Positions 52,573 through 64,000 of a stretch of DNA of 64,000 bases are shown piece by piece (position 1 is the first letter of the stretch; each line of letters begins with the position of its first letter). The stretch comes from Glandiceps talaboti. Lineage: Eukaryota > Hemichordata > Enteropneusta > Spengelidae. The translations under genes and the position numbers were made by a program. The stretch covers positions 9,998,732 to 10,062,731 of the forward strand of contig NC_135561.1 in NCBI RefSeq assembly GCF_964340395.1. The letters are read 5' to 3'. A model generated the notes under the pieces. That model saw nothing but the letters and a program-made list of their open reading frames with translations, was not told where the DNA came from and searched no databases.

Positions 52573-53065
52573 TATCCTGAAATGCAAGGGACGTCGAGTT
52601 GATATGATTAACCCGTAATCTTGGTAGGTCTGAATAAAAATGAACTAAATGAACCCGGGAATCAATCCTACATGAATATCGAACCCCAGACACTTGTGGG
52701 AGCCAACGTGAAAACGCTGCGCTGACAAGTGCTTAGTGTGGGAGGCGTATTCCATGTACTTTATGCAACCTGCAATGTGAGACTGCGCATTGATCTGACC
52801 TCGAAGTCCCTGGCACGCTTTGCTGAGAAAAAGATTAGATTTTCAATAGAAACGTCAAAATTGTCCCGCCCATTTGACTGTGTTCCATTCGTTGAATTGA
52901 ACACTCGATCGATTTTCATTCTTTGCATATGTAAATATCGTCAAGTTTTCGAGTTCAACAAGTGTATCTAGTATATGCATCGCCTTAGACTCGGCTTCAC
53001 CGTTTATAGGAAAACAAATTTGTTATCATTTATCAAGAGAACATTAGTATTTATCGTGTCTTAAG
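52573..53065. promoter_or_regulatory. Shared intergenic region of divergent genes G and H
   Basis: Only 493 bases separate the start codons of G (minus) and H (plus). Acceptor-like sequences abut both ATGs, so part of this space may be 5' UTR intron and the promoters may overlap or lie inside it. No clear TATA or initiator element was identified. Confidence 0.4.
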
Positions 53066-53479
53066 ATGGACCATCTTCTTCTGCTATATACTAAGCTACA
53101 TTCATCCCGTGATGCTGTCGACAAGCTGCAAGAAAGACTGAAACGCATATTGATAACAGAAGATAGTTACCAAATTGACATATACCAGCACAACGATATG
53201 CAACGGCGTTTCAACAACTATAGCACTGTAACTGCAATTATTGTATTGGATGGTAGACAACAACGGATTGTACTAACGCCAAGTACCCGTGACAAGTCTG
53301 TAGACTATTGGGATGAATTGCTAGAGTTCTCGAAAGGTGTCACCAAACCACGTGGTACGTTGCATTATAGATTGATATATAGTGTTCTAATTTGACCACA
53401 AGTGTGAACTATACGGACAGTGAGAGAGATAAGGTCACAGTACTGGTAATATATGCCTATTTGTGCGTTTGTCTTTCTA

Positions 53480-53524
<45 letters not shown>

Positions 53525-54520
53525 TTGTCTGACTATATGTCCGTCTGTTGGTTTGTTTCTACTGATTGTAAATAATTTGTACAGTACCATTACTAATTTT
53601 CATGTCCACTAATTGTGATGCTCATATTAAAAGTCAGTCGAGCTGTAACGTCACTAGCAACGTTAACATTTCTCGTTCAGGTACGAGACACATATTAACC
53701 CAGAAAGCAAATCGTTCAATCAGGTTGACTATATTTTTTCATTCAATTCCAGGCTCGGTTTTAGTTATTGTGTACGGTGATGAGAACTCGAAACGTCTTC
53801 CTGAGAAAGAGATTATTTCAAAATATTATGAAAACGTATGGAAGTACCACGATGACTTTGCTTATAACATTGCTGCTAAACGTAGATGTTTATCTCTATG
53901 GCAACAATTTAACATCACGCAGGAAACATTGCTGAAAGATTACTTCGAGGAAATCAAATTTCTTCCCAGGAATGTTAATGATGCCCACATACTTGTTCTC
54001 GGGAATGAACAGCAAACAGCACGATTCAAAGAATACATGCAGCTAAGCAAGTTACTTTTACACTGCAAACAGACAAGGACAGATGATTATACAACGGACG
54101 AATACAACACTGTGTATTATCCTGATAAATCAAAAGAAAAATACAGTTTAACCATTTACTATGAGAATAATTCGACGCCAATGAACAGAGATTTCTGCAA
54201 CGACTCTTGCGATTTCAGAAGTTTATTTCAACGAAAAACAGAGAAATCATGGAGAACGGTATTCTCAAAATCAGACTTTGATGGATTAATACTATTTTGC
54301 CATTCGAATTCACATTCATGTTTGCACAAAATATACCTGAGGAACAAAGGTAAGATCATCTATTTAGAGGCAGTCTTGGAAACATCTGTCAAATGTAATC
54401 TCGAACTAGTAGGCATTGCAAAGAAGCATACTTGTACAAACAAGTGACAGTTCTCAGAGTGAAAACACGCCGTCTAGCAGGGGTTAGATTACAATAAATG
54501 AAGTCAGGAGGAAGAAGAAG

Positions 54521-54551
<31 letters not shown>

Positions 54552-56064
54552 CCACAAACAACAAAAACAACAATAATATCATCATCATCATCATCATCAT
54601 TAACAACAACGACAACAAAATCAACAACAACAACAACAACAACAAGTCTAGAACACAAGTTCTAATACCATTGAAGGCATAATCGACACTAAAATTATCG
54701 AAGTTTTAACTCGTGTGTTTTTGAGCAAACCATCCATGGCCTGTAAAACGTACTTAGGCCTAATAAAAAAAATTATGTGGTTCCGATTACGCTCAGTTTT
54801 AGAATACGTATGGGTAGATAGATTTTTTATTTTATTTTTTTTCAGTTGTGAGTTAAGTTTTCAAAATGGCCTCTATGTTATTGGTTTCTTCCCATCACAA
54901 GTTCAGCACTTACAGATTGGAAAAACAGTTATATATGTCAGTTTCCCGTCCACTGTTTCTGGCGAGACGACACAATTTTCATGATTTTATCATTTTCTTC
55001 TCGAATATATAAAAATAATTTAGGGTCGGCAGTGAAAAACTAGGTCGGGTTGGGAAACCGGAACCAAATAATTATTTTTTAAGCTTTATCTTGTGGAATT
55101 TCCGATACCTGTACATTCTACCACTGTAGGTGTTTTCAAGATTCTACCAATGGTGACAGAAGAAGATATGGAAGATGAGAATATTAAGAATACAATTAAA
55201 GGATTTCTTCTGAAGTTAATGAAAATGGACCAACCAACCATTGATTGGTCACAGTGTACGTTGGATGGTAAAACTGGACCAGAGCTACACAAATACTACA
55301 TAGCATATGCCTGTAGCATCCCAATTCATGGTGAGATATGCCTACCTTGACTTGATAATTAACAGAATGACCATTTTGCAAAATAATATTTAGTCAACAT
55401 GTGTCTGTAGTAGAGTTGGTGACTTATATGATGCGCTCCTCTTATTTCAGTTACTGGACGCATACAACATTGTGATACAATTGCGAAATCCGTAGCTCCG
55501 GCAGTGGCAATGGAACCAATGTCAAGTACTTCGATATTTCATTCTATGAGAGATTGCACATCGCCATCGAGTTCCCTAAAGATTCCACCAAGTACAACAG
55601 TTAGACTCTTTCAAACTATCCATGGTACAAGTTCGACACGAAATGCAAGGATTCAAGACCGCGGTCAAATAACACAACCTGTGTCTGAGAAAGGACAAAC
55701 ACTGAAACCCAGTCAAAAAGACAAATCAGTGCAGACAGAGAGTTTGCCAGAAACAAATCCAGAATTGAAAGAGTTTATTAAGACAACAAATAAACAGCTA
55801 CACGAGATTACCATAGTCAACAATAAACTTGAAAATGACATAGCTTCAATTCTTGTCAAATTGCAAACTTTATCTGACGAGAATACAAAACTACACACAG
55901 AAATGAATTCCAGTGTTCATCTGCTACAGAAGATTCATGAGGAAAATGTATCACGAAAGAGTGACATGAAAACTGTTCTTGAACACATCAAGTTAAAAGA
56001 GGCAAATAATGTAGATCAACAGTGTCAAGACGGTCAAACGGGAAGACAAGAAAATGAAACTTGA
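53066..56064 (+). CDS. DARQTR-family coiled-coil protein H
   Basis: Exons 53066-53354, 53753-54349, 55130-55330 and 55451-56064, all introns phase 1, give 566 residues. It is the only plus-strand member. Exon 1 (residues 1-96) has LLYTKLHSSRDAVDKL and a divergent signature VLDGRQQRIVLTPSTRD with VDYWDEL. Exon 2 (97-295) is the shortest core exon: VIVYGDENSK, WKYHDDFAY, RCLSLW, ILVLG and an altered end FCHSNSHSC. Exon 3 (296-362) is the helical domain alone (ILPMVTEEDM to YYIAYAC). Exon 4 replaces the membrane segment with about 100 Ser/Thr/Pro-rich residues and a coiled coil at about 467-552. No membrane segment or signal peptide, so probably a soluble cytosolic and oligomeric member. A weak acceptor (GTCTTAAG) ends exactly at the ATG. 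Confidence 0.8.
53470..53530. repeat. (TGTC)n microsatellite in gene H intron 1
   Basis: About 60 bases of CTGT units ending in TTTGTTTGT. Confidence 0.9.
54510..54652. repeat. (AAC)n/(ATC)n array in gene H intron 2
   Basis: Triplet blocks GAA, AAC, ATC and AAC over about 140 bases. Confidence 0.9.
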
Positions 56065-56327
56065 CTGACAGGATTGAAGAGAATTAGAAACTAACCTTAA
56101 ATGCAATCATGACAGACTGCTTTCAACATTCAAATGGTTTACCTTGCAATGTAGTAATAGGAGAATTGGTTGTATTTGAAAAATAAACAGCTATATTTTC
56201 AAAAACATAAGTCGAACCATATTTCCCCAGAGGGCCAAATATGTATGTATTCCTTGTAACCTGACAACATTAAGTGTATATTGATATTGATAGTTGTAGA
56301 CTTGTAAACTAGCAAGTCAATCTAAGT

Positions 56328-56333
56328 AATAAA
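56328..56333 (+). promoter_or_regulatory. Poly(A) signal AATAAA of gene H
   Basis: AATAAA 264 bases past the stop. A second AATAAA at 56182-56187 is an alternative. Confidence 0.45.
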
Positions 56334-58797
56334 TACATTTTTTAATATTATATCTGTGTGAAGTAATATTTCGGTCATGTATTGTAAATGGACATTAAAG
56401 GGTGTTCTGGAAAAGTAGTACGGTATGTAAAAAGATGAATGTTATTATGGGTGAAGCTTTTGGTACCATTATCTACTACATATCCTAAGAAGAGATGATG
56501 ATTATGATGATGATGATGATGATGATGATGATGGTGATGGTGGTGGTGGTGGTGGTGGTGGTGGTGTTAATAATATAAACCATACCTGCTTTTCTACAAT
56601 ATCAATTTATTGACATTGACATTGACATTGACATGGTATTTCATTCATTCTGTCTGTCTGTCTGTCAGCGAAGGGCAATGAACTGGCAGTCAACCTAATC
56701 GATAGCAATTCCTGACATGAATGTACGCTAGTGATACGGGGAACAATGGCCACCTTGTTTTGATATTTGTATGGTCAGAAACACAAAATAGCTCCCTGTG
56801 AAATGACAGCCAGTGTAAAATGGTCTGAATGAAGGAATTATAAATTGACGTTTAGTATTAGAGTCAAGTTATACGAACACAGTGTTCCAGTTGAGTAAAC
56901 CGCTGTTTGTTACACGAAATCTCACTATAGTAAGTTCTTTTATTTCAGATCGTACAGTTCACTTTACGCAACTAAAGGTATCATGTGTCAAGCAGCTATT
57001 GTCTATATTGTCGCCGGCAATAGTTGCGGCAATAGTACGGCGCTAGGGAGATGGCCTATAAACTGTGACACGGACAATACCAAATAAATCCATGCCTCGA
57101 TGATAAATGTAATAATATCGATATCATGGTAACAAGATTAGGCCAAAAAAGGCATTTGTTTATGGTCAGGACAGTTTGTCTATAATGGCGTGATTTTAAT
57201 TGTCAACAAACCTGTCACTAAAATCTACTATTTATGGCAGTTACTGTTCTTTTTATGTAGTAATTTAGAGCAGGTGTGTGTGGGTGGCCTTTGTTTGTTC
57301 ATGGGTGGCACTGCAATTATCTTCACTGAAGTAGGCGGATCATTTCTGCATTTCTGCACAGATCTACGGACTGCATGGGGTTGGACAAACACAAACAATA
57401 CCGACGCGGGGGTATTTGAGTGATGCGCGCGCTGACCAGAAACAATTCTTTTTTCTTTTTTTTGGCCTTAGGTTTTGGAGGAGGTTAGATGACGTCATCA
57501 TATAATGCTACACATAGTTATACGACATTTTCGTGACCAGAACGATCTACCACTAGTACCCCTGTCCCAAACCTGTACGCGAATGTACGTGTGTCGCCAT
57601 AGAATACCTAAAATGTGTCTTCGTAGAATGTTCCCCAAAAATCATAATCATTTGCTAACTGGACACATTTGAATTACACACACGTGTTCTTTTGTCACTT
57701 TTTCGAATTGCAATCAATTATATTACTTTTGTTAAGGTTTTATATTTTCGACCCGTTGCTACCATCCATTGCATATTTGGGTCAATAATTAATAAGTGAT
57801 ATCCACCAACCCTACCAGCTATGATGATGTAGATGCTGCACATCACCAGTAACACGCACCTCTCTCTTCCTTTGCAATACAAAATGCCATAGATAGGACG
57901 CCAATCCAAATTTTAAACTATTCTCACATTCGGTAGGAACTAATTCAACAACATAACGTTTTAGTATTAATCCACACATCAACTCTCAAATGAGACAGTT
58001 TAATTAAAATTTATTTCATAAGAAAATTAGGAGTATGTGCATAACATAATAGAGTGCACTTTGAATTCAAAATACTTTTACTTTCAATTCAGTAATCAAA
58101 AGGCGAAAACTGGATGATCTCAACAAACCTCAATTCAAAAATATTTTAATAAAAACAGCTTTTGATCTGTGCACAGATCATCAACAAGTCAGCTGTGATG
58201 TAGGTAAAAATACGAGATATGAAAAAAATGTAAATTTATCTTATACACTGAATTCAAGAATACAATTTACAGTACTTTTACTCCTCGTTATAAATGCACA
58301 CACTATACGTACTTGGAGACGTGTACGTTCTGACGTCACATGGTACTAATAAAAGTAGGGCCTGGCGTAAATGTCGTATTTTATTTCATATTGAGAGTTA
58401 TGATCTTATGTCACATAAATTATGACATTTATGTAGTTACAAAACATTTTATGTATTTCATGTAAAACACGTTACTATTCCATAGGGATAGGTGAGATAC
58501 TTCCATTTCACAAAATTAAGGGGACATCAAATACAAGGAAGGCATTTGAAAATGTTGAATAAACCATGCTAGTACCATAATCGTTGCTATTGACTGAAAA
58601 AAGAGTGTATACCAACTAATTTGTGATCACATTTCTCCTGTACATACAACAATGTAATATATTATACAAACAGTGAGTGAAATCATTTCACCGCATGATC
58701 TATGTGGATGTTTTGTGTTCAGCAAATGTTTTACAACTCTACGAGCATACTTAGGTGGTGGTGGTGGTGAAAACAATTAGCAACATAGAGGAAGTCC
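56334..58797. other. Intergenic DNA between convergent genes H and I
   Basis: No gene recognised. A (GAT)n(GGT)n array lies at about 56496-56568. The remainder is AT-rich unique-looking sequence that should include the gene I 3' UTR. Confidence 0.45.
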
Positions 58798-63799
<5,002 letters not shown>

Positions 63800-64000
63800 T
63801 ATTTTGTCAGATATGCTGGGATTTTACTGAAAAAGTCCAACTCGATCGAATGTAGCAAACACTAATGCGTCATTCCTTTGTTAAAATAGCTGATGACCTA
63901 GGTGGGTCACATGATCTACTTCTAAAACGTCACATGGGTGTTACAATTGTTTACGATATTTTGTGACGCATGCATTATTTGACTTTAATTTAAGGATTTA
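63800..64000. other. 5' flank of gene I
   Basis: Probably 5' UTR and promoter of gene I. No definite element recognised. Confidence 0.35.

Overview
The window is nuclear DNA of an animal, most likely a marine invertebrate (an invertebrate deuterostome or a lophotrochozoan; the sequence alone does not decide). It is AT-rich and intron-rich with GT..AG introns, carries long tetranucleotide and trinucleotide microsatellites and a tRNA-derived SINE, and has hammerhead-ribozyme repeats of the kind found in Penelope-like retroelements of aquatic animals. There are no bacterial features.

The main content is a cluster of eight related genes that I could rebuild exon by exon, here called the DARQTR family after the motif IDARQTR. 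Genes A-F and I are on the minus strand: A 2263-4718, B 7788-10420, C 13155-15138, D 18345-20133, E 26345-28803, F 30259-34108 and I 58798-63799. Gene H, 53066-56064, is on the plus strand. All share a core encoded by two exons joined by a phase-1 intron. The first exon carries VIDARQTR..TPERRD..VDHWDEL; gene A lacks it. The second carries YGDE.SK, then WKFND, then RC[FL]SIW, then ILVIG and a terminal HC..C cluster. After a second phase-1 intron each gene has a different C-terminal part: a membrane segment plus N-glycosylation-sequon repeats (A, B), a membrane segment plus a Pro-rich tail (C), a tail anchor (D), a membrane segment with a short tail (E), a membrane segment plus about 30 copies of an 18-residue repeat (F), a coiled coil (H), or a soluble acidic tail (I). 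I do not recognise the family. The order of strands and helices suggests a divergent TIR/SEFIR-like fold, which is inference.

Between F and H lies gene G (48037-52572, minus): three N-terminal ubiquitin-like modules followed by an IFI44-like GTPase domain. G and H are divergent, with 493 bp between their start codons. G and most family members share an intron that ends just before the ATG, and many phase-1 introns. An innate-immune or stress-signalling cluster is a reasonable hypothesis.

Layout: 0-7 kb, gene A and segmental duplications (A duplicates B; the block 4.7-6.1 kb recurs at 16.9-18.2 kb). 7-20 kb, genes B, C, D. 20-26 kb, a hammerhead unit with a (TA)n array and a duplicated unit of unknown origin. 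26-34 kb, genes E and F. 35.5-41.5 kb, three tandem copies of a 2.1-kb unit, followed to about 46.9 kb by older degenerate copies. 48-56 kb, G and H. 58.8-63.8 kb, gene I, with a second hammerhead unit in an intron.
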